Assembly (NCBI GenBank): GCA_022885665.1
Contig: JAGQDJ010000629.1
Location: 124,001-188,000, forward strand
DNA length: 64,000 nucleotides
Reading direction: 5' to 3'
From: Triops longicaudatus
Lineage: Eukaryota > Arthropoda > Branchiopoda > Notostraca > Triopsidae
The position numbers and the translations under genes were made by a program. Under the pieces are notes generated by a model, which was not told the DNA's origin, did no database searches, and was given only the letters and a program-made list of their open reading frames with translations. Positions 51,435-64,000 of the stretch are shown piece after piece (within the stretch, counting starts at the first letter, position 1; every line of letters begins with the position of its first letter).

Positions 51435-54400
51435 TCACAGAACTTCCACTGAAGGAACGTCCCCTTCTTCTGGGGACGTAACCGTAATGTTGGCATGACC
51501 GTCAACGTCCGTCAGTTCTTTGGAGTAAAATTTGGCACCAATGGTTTTCTGTCCTGCTTTCATTGCCGTCATCTTAACTTTGGTTTCTGCCACTTGCCCA
51601 GGCTCAACCGCCCTTTAAATAACAAAATGAAATGTTTAGGTTGCTGAGTTATGTAATTATTAGACCTAAATTAGTACAAAACCTTTCAACTTACTTGCTG
51701 AGAGCAATTTTATTAGGCTCTCCCAATCCAGGTCCCTCGACGATAAACTTTCCTTTTGTCAGAGCAACAGGTAGCGGGTTTTTAAACGATACGACTACAT
51801 CAAATTCACTTCCTAGGCAAACTTGTTCGTCAGCCTAGCAGTTGTTGGAAACGTTATAACAAACTGTTAAGGTGTACTTAAGTTGACTCGAATTACTTGG
51901 ATAGCAATGTCCGGTTTCCGTACGCGGAAGTCGTCTTGTGCAAAATATTCAAACTTAGTATCCGCAACGGAAGCCATACATGCAATATTAAAGGCGCATT
52001 GATCAGACAAGGCACTGGCGTATTCTTTGTACGAGACCATTAAAGCAATTTGTTGCTCTAATAAAAATATGCATTAACAATGTTAAATTAGTTTCTTTTA
52101 GTGTATTACTTTCACCGGGCTTGAGCGTCTTCTCGAAAGTTTCCTTTTTCACAAGGCTCTTCAAGCGTCCTGTGTAGAGAACAGTATCAACACGTAAAAT
52201 TGCCTTGATACTGTGTTCTTTGACTCGGCTTTTGTTTCTTACGTCCACAACCACGCTGTTTTTTTAAAAAAAACATATAAAAATAAATGAAGTATTTAAA
52301 ATATTAGTTTAGAATTGAAGTAGATTTTGAAACCAAGAGTTGTCAACATTGTTTCACTATGATTGGTACCTGAATGGTGAGCCAATAACGATATCGTCTT
52401 TGAGTTGCAACTCGAAGTTAATGTCCTCAAATTCCTCGTTTAAGTAATAGCGACTGAACATATTCTCACTTTGGCGTAAAGCCATCAATACTGCAGCTCT
52501 TTCTTCGTCAGAATCTTCATGGAATCGAGATACAAAAGTTAGAAATAGACGCTTCTAAGTAAAGAGTTTTAACTAAAACTACTTACTTTCGGTGTACTTG
52601 TAGCTTGCCGTAATGTCTTCTCTTTCGTTTGAACCCACTGCTTTGGTACTAATATGTAAGCCAATACTATAAATAGATACAGTGATAGTAATCACTATCC
52701 GTTCGAATGTCAACCATTATCTGCGCACGTTTTCATAACCAGGAATGAAAGAAACCAATATAAGAGTGAAAGGATTCACAGCAATCATGACTATTTGTCA
52801 TTGACAGCTGTTGGCTAGAAATGCGGAGTTTAGTTCGGTCTGTGTTCATGATAAAGTGTTATTTTCTTTACAAGTTTGAAATCAAAGTGATATTTTGATA
52901 CTGAAATGTGGCTAGTGGCGCCTAGCGGCAGAAATAATAAGTTCACAAGCAACAGTTGTCAGTTTTTGTCATCTCCCTAGCTCTTCACTAGGTGGCAAGC
53001 AAAGCTGAAAAGGAGATGGATATTTATTTGAGGATGTAAAAGAAACTAATACCAGATCATCATATTCAAAATTACCATAGCCTTGAGAAGTCTGAATAAT
53101 TCTAACGCCATCCTAAGAAAATTTGCTCTGAAAAGTACTATTTGAAAATCTGCTTTGCCCGAAAAGGCAAGGAAAAGGTACAGCTTTGGTTCACCGAATG
53201 CTCCATAGATGGCGAAGGAGCTTTCGTTTGTGCCGTAAGAATGCCCGACATGCAATTGGAAATTTGCACCCAAATATTCATAACTTGTGTACAGTGACAA
53301 TTCTTTACAATATCCAATTTTTTTTATAAATATTTGGTGTGGAGGAAGAAGGCTGTTATTCAAAGAAGAGAGTTATGCAAAGAGCTCCAGAAAATTATTG
53401 CCCGTACGGATTGTTCACATTGCCTCGGTTTTTATGATTTGGCGAGAATGAAAACAAAAAAAAGTTGCTGGCAAGAAAGTTCGTAGCAAACCAAGAGTTC
53501 ATTCTGTCCCTTCAGCGTTGATTCGATTTTAATGGGAAAGATCAACAGTAAAATGATAAATGCCTAACTTACTCATCAGTTCGCTTTGACATGAGTTTCA
53601 TGGGTTGGTTAGGGCCTCGATAAAGCCAGTAGACTCGATCAGCGTTCACTTCCGCAAATTGGAAAGAAGTATCAAACGGCCTCTTCACCTCACCATTCTT
53701 GACCGCCTTCACCGAAACAGGCCCACAACGGTATAAACCGTCGCTTTCTTCCTGCGGAGTACCGTCGATGGCCTGCCAACCACCGTAATCGCCAGGTTCC
53801 AGATCAGGTCTATTGTTTTAGTTAATTTTAATATCCATAGAAATTTCCCCAGTAACGCGACGAATTTCGTACCTTGTCATCCATACTTCGTTCCATACGT
53901 GGAAGTTCCAGATGGAATCTCTGTTCAAATCTTCCAGGATTTTGCCTTCGTCGTTTACAAAGCAGTCAATCGTCAAGCTGCCTTCGGTATCATGAGCGGA
54001 CGCGAAATTGGTTACTGAGCGACAAGGAATACCCAACGCCCGACAGACTGTGAAAATGCCCAATTTATTGAATGCGTTACCGAACCAGGACAATGCTAGA
54101 CTTAACGACGCTGTCGTGGTCATTACCTGTAGTTGTGACTCCGGAGAAAACCCAGCACTGACCGAACTTAACGGGACGTTTTGTTTGCCAGAACTGCTGC
54201 ATAATCTGGAGACTTCCAATCCATTTGGTAGGTGCAGTACCACCGGTGTAATCGTCCGACCAGTTTCCCATTAACAAACCGTTATCATCCGATGAATTAA
54301 CCTGTAAGTACCCGAGCGGAGAGACAAGGGAAGTTTGAATTTTTGAGACACTCTTCTGAAGTGTTAATACTAGACAACCCGCCTCAGGGGAGTTTCTCTG

Positions 54401-57400
54401 AACCTGGGGCACGTTGGGTCGCTAAGGTCAAGTCAGAGGTATATTAAGCGAGGTACTTACAGCAGCGGAGAGTACTCGGGTGGTTCGAATAGGGTCGGCA
54501 CGCCCGTTGATAGCGAGTTTGCCTACGTGGGTTACGAGGTATAAAGCACAGTCTAAGACATCCGTTTCGAATTGGGCAAAATTCCAAACACAAGGACGTA
54601 AACGATTGTGGCTGCCGCGCCAAATAAGGCCAGAATCATTGAGCACGTATTCTTGCTTGCATTTGTCGTCCTTCAAGTAAACTTGATCCTCTACCGATTT
54701 AGAAAAGAAGACAAAGGAGAAACAAGCAAACCAAACAGTTGGAGAGTTATTGGTTTCTGCAAGTTTTCACGAGTATGTGCAGTATATCTAGTACGAAATA
54801 TGACCCAGAGGAAGAAATAGGAGCCGTACCTGGACACCATGCATTGTATAGTATGTACATCGGAGGCTCAGCTGAGAAACACAACGCCTTCTCCTCGGCT
54901 TGAAGTTTCGTGTCTACTTCCAATTTCCATTGACCAACTATCATGTTCGCTGGTGTGCAGATCTACAGAAATATCGGTCAGAAACTTCTAAAAACGTTAA
55001 GTGAAGGAGCAAAATATAAACTGTAAGAAAACTAATTTAAAAATTAGTTTAGCGCGTGAAAATTCTTAATATTGTGTTCCTTAACTCATTAATTTCGCTT
55101 ATCTCTTTTTCTGTTTAAATCTTATTTTAACCAAATTCTTAATTATTTTTTAAATAATTATATAATAATTTTTTTTTAACATTGTCGAGTTTGAAGCAAA
55201 TTCCGGGAATTCTACTAACGAATAAATAAAACGAATCGTATGATAAAGTTACCGAAAGGCGGACGAAACAGTCAGACTCAGATGTAACGGTGGCTGACCA
55301 TTGGTTGGTAGGTTTGCTGGTATCAGACTTCAGAACAGGTACCGTAACGATTGTTCCTTGGTGGGGGCTGGGATGTTTAGCATCTGAAAAATGAATTGGT
55401 AGTTAAGCCTACTACGAAGGACTTTTTTGAGTTTGTGTGTTAGTACGCTACCTGGAACGGTGAAGACTAGCGATAAGGCGTCCGTTTGGGGGTTGTAATT
55501 CCGATTGAGGTGTAATCCGAGTTCGAAAGGTTGGCCACGGCGAATGACAAGCGAGGACTGGTCTCCACGTTCCATTAGTTCGTATTCGTGAGTGTGATGA
55601 GCTCGGCCATTGACAGCAATGCACCAATCGACACTTTTCACTTGCAGCGTTTCGCCCGCGTCAGCTAAAGAAAAGAAATGCCCAAGAGCAATGTGTTGAT
55701 GAAAAACCAACAATCTTGAGCAGCAGTCATACAAAGAATGTAAAGAAGAACAATATTTATTCCGCGGACTTGGAAAATCTTTCACACAAAACTTTGGATT
55801 CAAATCCGACTTGTTGAGGGATAAGAGCGAAGCGCGTGTCCGGCTCGAAATGAGTTTTCTATTGACGTTTGTGAAATGCTCCCATGCTTGTTATTTTAAG
55901 AATAGGAAAAAAAGTTACGGAAAAGAAACTTCAGTTGAAAGGCGTTATGTCTTCTTATAGCGCCAAAGTGCGATTTCTTGATCTGGGAAAAGTGATTCAC
56001 AAAATGCTTCGCCATGGGAAAATGCACTTAATCAACAAATGTATGAGTAGGAGTGCGTGATGTGAGGAATAATTCCGCCTTTTATATGCAGTAATAAACT
56101 TTTTCCCATTCAGTAAAAAAGGCTGCAGGTTTTATCGCAGTATGACAGCGAATGTGATATTAAGGAAGCTTAGAGATAGCATTATTTTCTTCGTATTAAT
56201 GCAGCCGTTGTAGGAAGTAAAAGACTGATAAGTTTGAGTAATAAAAAATATCAAATCCTTGTAAGCTTTGCTCGTTCGTAGAGTTCTTTCCTGGCTACTT
56301 TTAGGCTGTCTTAACGATGGACGTTTTTACTGAAAAACCTCATAACTGGATAAAAAAACAAAACCCGTTCTTAGAATGCTGAAACTTCCGTTTAATGATC
56401 AATTCTTATCTGAGGCGACTCTTTTACAAGAATTAGGCAAATCTTGTAGTTTACAACATAGACCGCATACTAACTAACCCAGAAGTCAGTATGATTTAAA
56501 CCTCCGAAAAATTGTGACAGTGCTAAAATGGAAGTTTGCGAATAGCATTTGTAATGAATACTAGAGATGTAAAAGCGGAGGTACAGAAAAATGCACTTCA
56601 GATCTCATTCCTCCTATTTTTTTTTATTTACGATAGAACTTGGATTACGTTTGCATTACACAACTTTCTCTCGATAGCTACAACATTAAAAATGTTTCCC
56701 AATGGCACCATAAAGCCGTTACTTGCTTCCAGATTTCTAACTTCCAGACCTGAATGTGTGTTTTACCTAATATAAAACAGAAGTTGCCTAAGATAAGTCC
56801 ATTACAAACTTCTGTTATGGCGAGTGCCCTTGTGCGTTCGTGTTCAATTGTAGCCCAATGAGATTAGTGTATTCGTAGCTATCCTGAAACGCACTTCTTT
56901 TTCAAAATTGACTTTAACTTATTCTATTTTCGTGTGAACGACAGGGAGACAAATTTTGTTGCGTTCCGAAATTCGCTTGACAGTTTGGGAATATACTCGG
57001 AACACCGAATCGCTTAATTTTATTTTTGCTGAAAGTGGGGTATTTATGTAAGGAAAAACATGGTAAAATAACGCCTTCCGTGAGTTTCGAAATATTGTGC
57101 CGTGATTTTTAAAGACCCTAACAACTCTCGTCACCTTTCCATTTCTTTTCGTTTGTTCTTTGCTTTAAGATTTTGGTCTACAACACGTAGTATAGTTCGA
57201 TACGTATACTTTATTGAAAGGCATCTAAAGTAGCACTTTACTGGCAAGTAATTCCTCTTTCGCTGAGATAAGACATTCCTACCGAGCTCGTCACCTTGGT
57301 GAACTGATCTTCGGGGGAATAAAGGCATAAAATGCCTAACACGTGCACGAGCACAATGTTCTCGCGCCTGTAGTTGCTGTACTCTCCGATTTACATGCGA

Positions 57401-57680
57401 GTTACACGCATCACAAAATTGGTTTCGCTATGGAGATAAACCTGAAAGAAACGCTATCACTGGAAGTGAGTCTGAGCTTACCGGCTTCCGAAGGTGGTTT
57501 GGGTAACGGAACTGGTGCGACGTCGTTATGGGTTGGGCTGGTAGGACGCTCGGGTATGGGTTGCAATTCCGTATCTATAGGCTTACTTAGCTCGTAAGCA
57601 TCTCTGTCACATGTACAACAGCCTTTGCATGATCTAACGCACGAATTCCACTTGGATTGGCACGAATGGCAGTTACCCAT
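51435..57680 (-). CDS. Tg: Protein-glutamine gamma-glutamyltransferase (transglutaminase), annulin / hemocyte type
   Basis: Calcium-dependent enzyme that forms glutamyl-lysine isopeptide cross-links; arthropod members act in hemolymph clotting, cuticle and epithelial remodelling. Exons in order: 57680-57482, 55664-55452, 55383-55253, 54962-54830, 54690-54461, 54301-54127, 54047-53873, 53809-53573, 52666-52587, 52514-52370, 52255-52110, 52057-51897, 51834-51695, 51612-51435. All introns are GT-AG with matching phases, giving exactly 780 codons plus TGA, a usual length for the family. Domains: acylation-type tail (about 1-70), N-terminal beta domain (to about 200), core (to about 500), two C-terminal barrels. 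The triad is Cys351 in GQCWVFSG, His410 in WNFHVW and Asp434 in GWQAIDGT; the spacings of 59 and 24 match the family. The conserved Trp of GNW and the calcium-site region YKYTENSDEER are present. The start has A at -3 and G at +4. Nothing is broken or missing. Confidence 0.96.
52912..52998. promoter_or_regulatory. Pair of CTCF-like motifs in a transglutaminase intron
   Basis: Within the 906-bp intron between coding exons 8 and 9, CACTAGGTGGCAA at 52986-52998 matches the core CTCF consensus (CCACTAGGTGGCA) at nearly every base. CTAGTGGCGCCTAGCGGCAG at 52912-52931 carries related half-sites. This intron is the largest after intron 1, while its neighbours are 50-160 bp, so it has room for a regulatory site. 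Binding is inferred from the motif alone. Confidence 0.35.
57482..57680 (-). other. Tg: Transglutaminase first coding exon: putative myristoylation/palmitoylation head
   Basis: The protein begins MGNCHSC and has a second cluster CKGCCTC, seven Cys in the first 24 residues, followed by a Pro-rich linker. Met-Gly-Asn-Cys is a typical N-myristoylation start with an adjacent palmitoylation cysteine. Grasshopper annulin and vertebrate TGM1 are known to be anchored to membranes by N-terminal fatty acylation. This predicts attachment to the inner face of the plasma membrane rather than a secreted enzyme; no signal peptide is present. An intron of about 1.8 kb separates this exon from the rest, so an alternative first exon giving a soluble form cannot be excluded. 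Confidence 0.75.
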
Positions 57681-57867
57681 GGTTACTTCGTTTGCACGAG
57701 ATCTTGAAAAGAATTTCTACTCGAAAATTTTCTTATGGTATTTGTTCACTCTTTCTTGGCTGATTGCAGTGAATAACGTTTCGCGCTTGAGAAATAAATA
57801 CACGCTCTTCAAAGACTGGGACACTTTATGTATCTGGGTCGAAGGCTCGACGGAGTGGTTGTTTTAA

Positions 57868-57904
57868 AACTGACTGGATTCCAGGCACGTAAGGGCAATT
57901 TATA
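57868..57904 (-). promoter_or_regulatory. Candidate core promoter of the transglutaminase gene (TATA plus initiator)
   Basis: On the minus strand TATAAA (57904-57899) precedes a TCAGTT initiator (57873-57868). The first T lies 33 bases upstream of the initiator A, close to the usual arthropod spacing of about 30. From that A to the start codon is about 190 nt, with no upstream ATG on the sense strand, as expected of a real leader. No downstream promoter element was recognised. Confidence 0.5.
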
Positions 57905-60900
57905 CAAAACACCGGATATGTGTCATATAAAATGGTGATAATTCATCTTTAAGGCGCTAACAAACTGTGTGCTTGCGCTGAGGCAAAGAGGAGCCCGAAA
58001 TCTTTTTCTTTTTCCTCACCAGACCTAGTTGCGGTGGACCGAGAAGGCAATTCCGATCAAAGTTCCTGCGGAAGTGACGTTAGGTTAACACAGTTGACAG
58101 GATACACATACGTCTGTTAGGGAAATACTTGTTTCACTGGAACTTCGGCAGAAAAACGAGAGCGTTTGACTAAGTAATTTTTGGTTAGGTCATCACAAGA
58201 ATTCCTTTTCGCGCTAACAAATTTGCGTAAGGAAACGAAGGAAGAAGCGCATCACGATTGTAAGTCTGTTTCACGCACACTTGAAAGGAAAAGTGATGCT
58301 ACAAGGACTTGGGCAATGACGAGATCGCACGACTTTGATGCTGGAAAGTGTGCATATGAACTCGCCCAAAAAGCAAGAGAAAATGTAGGGAAGCTGGTCA
58401 AGGCTAAATTGTTTGATTCGAGGTGCCAAAACCTGTTTCGGAGCCTGGTATGTAGTTCTGTTTATGGGAGAAAAGCGAGACTGTTGAGAATATGCTAAGT
58501 TTAAAAAGCTGTAACCAGACCCCCGCCTTCGAGGAATGAGCGAGAGAAAAAAAAAAGTATAAAAAAGAGGAGTATTTAAATACTGCCAGTTGAAACGTGT
58601 GTTTAGCTTCCCGGTAAGCTGAAACCTTCTTTTATGCTGGGGGTATTTTTATGGGTTAGCTGAGGATATTTTCGAAGATGATGTTAACGGTAATATTTTC
58701 CGGAAACGAGATATAGTTATCTTGGGAAAAAAATCTCAGAAAATGCGTAAAAGAGCCTCTTCGGTATTTATTGACTTGTTAACCTTGAACACTCGTTCCG
58801 TCGGGGAAAAAATGGTCCAAAAGCTGGACTGACATCGCAACACTAGAGACGCGGATTCTGAAAGTCTTATATGTAAAATACACTTTGCTATTTGTAAATA
58901 CTTTTCGAGTGCATTAGCTATGCTACATTAATGTCACTGTAATTAACTCTAGGTTTCGGATTTATTTTAAGCTTGCCTATGTTTCATTTTACTTGCGTAC
59001 GTAAGCTGGATACTATCCTAGCTTGCGTCTATTAATGACTGTTGTATTTGAAACCATCATAAAAAAACACGAATTCTAATTCCGATAATACTAGGATTAA
59101 AAGTTAAGACTATAAAAGGGTAGGTTATTAACTCGGGCTAGCGAACTACAGTAAGGATATTTTCTGAAAAAACTGAAGAAGAAGAATTATATATTTAACC
59201 TTTCCTAAAAAAGTAGAGGACGTTTAAATTTGTGATCGTTCTGTAGGCTTGGAATTTCGTCACATGTAACATTTTATTTTCTCTCCCACAAGGATATCGG
59301 GAATCTAGTCATGAGTTGAGAGACAACCTTGGAGCTTTCTCTCCAAAGTTTACAATTAAGGGAAGCTTCTTTTCGCAACAAGGTCACAGTTTGAGCAAAA
59401 GGTTGTTTGACAAGGTTTCCTTTCAGCTAAATCCATAATTCCGCTCATTCTCCAGCCTAGAAACGCACAGTTGTTAAACTAGTATCAATCCTGGGTATTG
59501 CTTTCAAGAATACAAATAAAGAGCAAAAACAGAGCAAACATTTTCGAGGCATTTTTTTCCAGACATCAGGTCTCTCTGTGTTTGTTTCTTGTCAAACAGA
59601 CATTTCAAGAGAATAAATGTAATAACTCATTAGAGCCACCAGGTTGATAGATCGTTGGAAGTGATCTAATACAAATAATATATAGACACGTAAGCAAGTC
59701 TCGTTGTACCTAATGACTGCTTTCTGTCCATCACTCGTAGAAAATCAGTTGATGTGTCTGAAAAAAGGAGAAGTTAAGGGAATTACCGAGTACAGTGTGT
59801 CAAAGAAAGTTTCTACGATGTAATTAATGAAGAGTATAATTAATTTTCCGTAGATATTGATGCAATGAGGGAAGTAAATGGTAAGTTGGAAAAGGATTCT
59901 ATTTTTGCGAGGCTTAACGTACGGGAGTAGGGAGCGTGGGAATATGCCAGGATTAAATAAATAATTATGTGTCAGAAGGTAATTAGTTTCTACTCTGTTA
60001 TACTGCATCGTACGATAGAATGAAGGTGCGTGGGCAGTATGGGAACTAGAAGTGGAAACTGTAGAAGTAGAAATGATTTAGACAGCTTCACGAACAGACG
60101 CAGTTGCGCTATCGATCCAAGTTTACATTGCGCTCAAGTACGTTCGGTTTCGGTTACTACCGTATGACACACGCACACGCTACACTTGTACCCGCACTGA
60201 AGAGGCAGAGAGGACGAAAAATAAGTTGCGGAACGGCACTCAAGGTTTCTTCACTTTGGAGACAAACATCGTTTAAGATTTGAGAAAAGAGAAGAAATTT
60301 GTGCGCCACACTCGCTTTAAAGTAATTGTTTTATAGCTCTTAGTACTCATAAAATGATGATCATCGTAGAGCACGTCCCACGATTGTTCCCTTCCATCTT
60401 TTGTCTTCTGTCTCTGAAAGAGTCAGAGAATATGGTTTTATTAATGAAAGAGTAGGGACATACCTATAATGATTCCAGTGCTAGTAGAACTTATTTATAA
60501 CGCCTTCGATATGGATAAAGCGATACTGGAGGGCCAAATGTCATCTCCGGGAAAGACGACTTTGCCCCCAGGGCTATTGCTTGCTCATGGCAGGTTAAAA
60601 CACTGCTGTACTTTATCGGAGAAAGCTTAGACATGCCGTAAATATATTGACCTCCAAGCTTAAAAAAATGATAGAATGCAAAGCTTGCAAACAACAGTCT
60701 TGCTCGTATTTTTTAAATGTATTGTTGCATGTTGCCTAAGCACTGGAAAACTAACTGGTGTGCTACATGAAAAATAATTTTTAGAGAAATACGGACAGCA
60801 GAAAATTAAGTGAAAGTGTTTCAGTACTGTATTGACAGATTCCATAATGGCAACAAACACGTAATTCAGTTACCAATCAATGATAACATAATTAAATATT

Positions 60901-63900
60901 CTGTAGCAGAATATTTTCTCTTTGAGATTAAAATGTCAAGCATAGTGAGGCACGAACCAAAAGTACTCACGAAAGAAAACTTAAACGAGTTTAGGCCATT
61001 AGCATACAGTGATGTCACTGTGAGCAAATTCAACCTCAAGCTTATGCTGTCGTCAAGTATTTCCGAAAATCTCGAACTTACAAGGTGCAAATTTTGACAA
61101 CCATTTGCATTGGAACAGCTTTAAAATTAAGAAATGAATGAGGCGCGAATTTTCAACCTTAAACTGTTAAACGATTACGCCACGTGGTAACACAGTGCCT
61201 GGAGGTTTAACGCTTCAATTGTAAACAATCTTCCAGTGCTGTGCGTTTCTTTCTGTTGGCTAAATTAAGGTGAAGATTAAGTCTGAAAGCAGTGAGTAGT
61301 GAGGAACGAGAAGGTATTAATGATTTGAAGCGCTGATCGGGTTCTGAGTAAGGTTCTCTCCGCTCCACTGATCTGTTCATTATTACAGTTCGCTCACCCG
61401 TCCAATGTATGACAACACATCAGCTACCACACGGCACATTCCTAGATTGCGCCACAGTCTTCTTTGCTCGCGAGGACATCCTATTTCCATAACAGGACCG
61501 TATGGAAAGAAAGGAAAGCATGTTGAGTTTGCATTCGAGGTTGATGGTCCCTGCTGGTATACGTTTGTACGAAGCGTTGATCCATGTAAACTCTTCTTTT
61601 ATTTTGAACCACATAACAGACGTTGTTCAACCCCCTTCCTGGGATTGTCACTATCTACACATATCTCCAACCCCTTTCTGCCATTTGGGGAAGATCGTGA
61701 CCCTACTTTTAGAGTTATCTGGCGATTCGCGTTGAGCAGGGAGGTTACTATGCAATTCATCTTACAGGTTAGAACGACTGTCGTACTCCAAAAGTCGGGT
61801 GTATTAGATTAGGTCCTCACGGAAGTTTCTAGTGGCTGTTTGCGAAAGGGACAGCGGTATCGAAGTGCAGGAATCGTGTGTCTCGTATACGCTCTCCGAT
61901 GACCACTAAAAGCCTGCGGCAATGATCAACCCTCCCGAATTTAGGATTCCGTTATCGGTAGTGTTCAGTACCCAACACTTCGCGCCACCCCTTTTGCATG
62001 CTTTATTGAACGCCGTTGCAGCGCCCTTTTGCATTCAAGCCTTACAAAAGGGCTACGGACATTTCAGGGATTCTGCAATCCCACATACTATAGATAGGTT
62101 ATCTTCCGGGCACTCGTGGAAGCTTAGTGAGTACGCTAACTTTAAGTTACTTAACTCTCCGCTATCACACCCTAACTAAGGAGCGTATGTCTGCAAGTTA
62201 AAGCAATCTCCTTACAAATGAAGCAATACAACTGAAGTGCAAAAAGGGTAGAGGGACAAAAGATATCGCACCTCCGCATGTTACCGTCATGACAACAAGC
62301 AAGAAATGTATATTCGACTCCGGAGGCGTTAAGGTTAAGGTTAAATGGGGGTTTTTCTGTATGAAGGAAGACCTGTGAACTCTGAAAGGGAGACAAACTT
62401 GGGTTATTGGATGATTTAGATGTGCAGAGCGTAGGAAGTCTCGTAACAAATTGGCAATAATTTTTTCTTTTTGCCGTCTAGTTTGCTTGATGTTGTGGAA
62501 TTGAGAAACTGCAAAGCACCGGGCAATAAGACATCGCAAACATGTAAGTTAATAATGATGTATGAAGGAACGGGTGGGCAAAGTGAGAATTTTAGTGAGA
62601 AATATTTCTTCATAAATTTCCAAGAGATTTTTAAGGCTTTATTTTTATGCATGACAGAATGAGCCGTGGGATGCTATCCAATTGCGATCCACTTCCCGAT
62701 TGCACACGTATGTGTAATTCTTGAAGGTATTTGTTTTTTTTTAACGCAGGTTTCCTTCCTTCTTTTAGCATCACTGTGTTTTCTTATACTACGAACGTAC
62801 TTATCTCTGCCGTAAGTCCCGCGTTCGTTTATGTGTACAGTCCGAGGCACGTTTCTAGTCAAAACGTTCGGAAATTGATGTCGTGACTTACTGAGTCCGT
62901 CTAAACAAACAGCCAAACTTTTCTTTCACGCTTCCGTGAGAACAAAGTGCTCAAAAACTGTTGTTAGGCCGTAGGAGCCAAACTTCTTCTTCCACTTCGT
63001 AGCGGAAAGAAAACATTCACAAACCTTTGTCCAAACTTCCACGTCCATGTAAATAACACTTCCATATATCCAAACAGTGATCGAGTAGGTAGGCTAAGGG
63101 ATGCAATTGAAGCTATACAAGAATTTATTGCTTTACTAGTGATCATGAAGAAAGAAAGGAGCCCGAAATTTTGAAAACATTAAAAAAGTTTAATTGATTG
63201 CTTAACTGGATGAAATATTTCAAATTTAAAAATAAATTTAGTTTTTGAAGATTTAATATATAAATATATTAGGCAATTAGGGAGCAACTTGACTCAATCA
63301 CTGACAAGACATTTTGTAGGAACGTTAGCAAAGGAAAGCAAGAGATTTAAGAATTTCTAGGGTGACTTCATTTACGGCGTAGACAGACCATGAAAAGAGC
63401 GAGAGGAATCATTCGTATCAGCTTTGGGGGAGGAGAAAAAATAAGTTTGGACGTACGATGCCATTCTTTTAGCTAAATTTGCAGAATCAGGACTTCTCAT
63501 GAAGCGAAAGAAAGCAGGGCTGAGTGTTCTTGCTCGTGGCTGTAATAACGACAGAAGAAAAAAGTCGTCGAAGTCAAGAATACTGGTAAACGTCCTAGCT
63601 TGATGTAGTGGGACTTGTTCATCGTCAATCAGGCGCACATGTTTTCTTTCTTTATAATGATGTTAACGCGTTAAATATTAATCAAATAGCCTTCTGGAGT
63701 ATTGGGAGCTGTCCGATTTCTAACAAAAGAAACACAAGACGGCGGATGAGCTACTCGCTTCGATGGACTCAGTCCTTAAAACAAAAACGCTAATACTCCT
63801 TATATAACCATTTCTCTTTCTCATAAGCTGAGCCCAATGAAATGGGACCACGCCTTTTGTCTCCCAAGGAAAATGCAATTATCCTACGTGAACATGAAAG

Positions 63901-64000
63901 AAGAAAGCTCCCTCGGGGTATGGGACAGATGTATAAAGCCAGATGAAAGTCGATGGGCAGCAGCTTACGTTCATTTTCAAACGGAACGCTTCATGTATGA
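57905..64000. other. No recognisable gene
   Basis: Frames up to about 135 codons (61.4-61.8 kb plus strand; 63.4-63.6 kb minus strand) do not resemble any family I know and lack consistent splice partners. The final 200 bases are open in one plus frame and could be the start of an exon that continues outside the window, but there is no supporting evidence. Confidence 0.5.

Noticed and set aside
53046..53363. 105-codon minus-strand frame inside the transglutaminase intron between exons 8 and 9
   Set aside because: Not bounded by phase-matching splice sites, and the spliced protein is already complete and collinear with the family without it.
54008..54680. Plus-strand frames across transglutaminase exons 5-7
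   Set aside because: Antisense shadows; the minus strand carries the active site and consistent splicing.
61405..61812. 135-codon plus-strand frame
   Set aside because: No recognisable domain; a second plus-strand frame is open across much of the same DNA, typical of chance.
63810..63999. Plus-strand frame open to the end of the window
   Set aside because: About 60 codons with no recognisable motif; cannot be separated from chance without the neighbouring sequence.

Overview
The window is eukaryotic nuclear DNA, AT-rich, with two intron-containing protein-coding genes, both on the minus strand, set in long non-coding DNA. The two gene families (a PDE7-type cAMP phosphodiesterase and an annulin/hemocyte-type transglutaminase), introns that are mostly 50-700 bp, and a TATA plus TCAGT-type initiator at one gene all suit an arthropod. 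A crustacean is my best guess, but nothing in the sequence fixes the species. No bacterial, viral or CRISPR features were seen.

Layout: (1) About 1-16.5 kb holds no recognisable gene, but contains an interleaved pair of inverted repeats near 1.05 kb, a short hairpin near 3.6 kb and a foldback/MITE-like element at 15.66-15.93 kb. (2) 16.9-24.1 kb holds a PDE7 gene that I reconstructed in 12 exons with consistent splice phases. Its catalytic core is complete, and it carries a C-terminal extension of about 640 residues with nine R-R-x-S motifs. (3) 24.1-51 kb is a 27 kb stretch with no supportable exon. It includes a poly(T) block of about 640 bp (possibly an assembly artefact), a small MITE with GGCCGT-type ends and several simple repeats. 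(4) 51.4-57.7 kb holds a complete transglutaminase gene of 14 exons and 780 codons, with the intact Cys-His-Asp triad, an acylation-type N-terminus and a plausible core promoter at 57.87-57.90 kb. (5) 57.9-64 kb holds no recognisable gene.

The two proteins have no known joint pathway; their proximity need not mean anything. The point most worth follow-up is the PDE7 tail. Mammalian PDE7A carries alanine pseudosubstrate motifs (RRGAI) for protein kinase A at its N-terminus. Here the enzyme instead has a C-terminal array of motifs that would be true kinase substrates, five of which (R-R-x-S-x-P) also fit 14-3-3 mode I binding. That would suit a cAMP-PKA feedback device, but the function is inferred. 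All gene models come from reading splice sites by eye, without transcripts.
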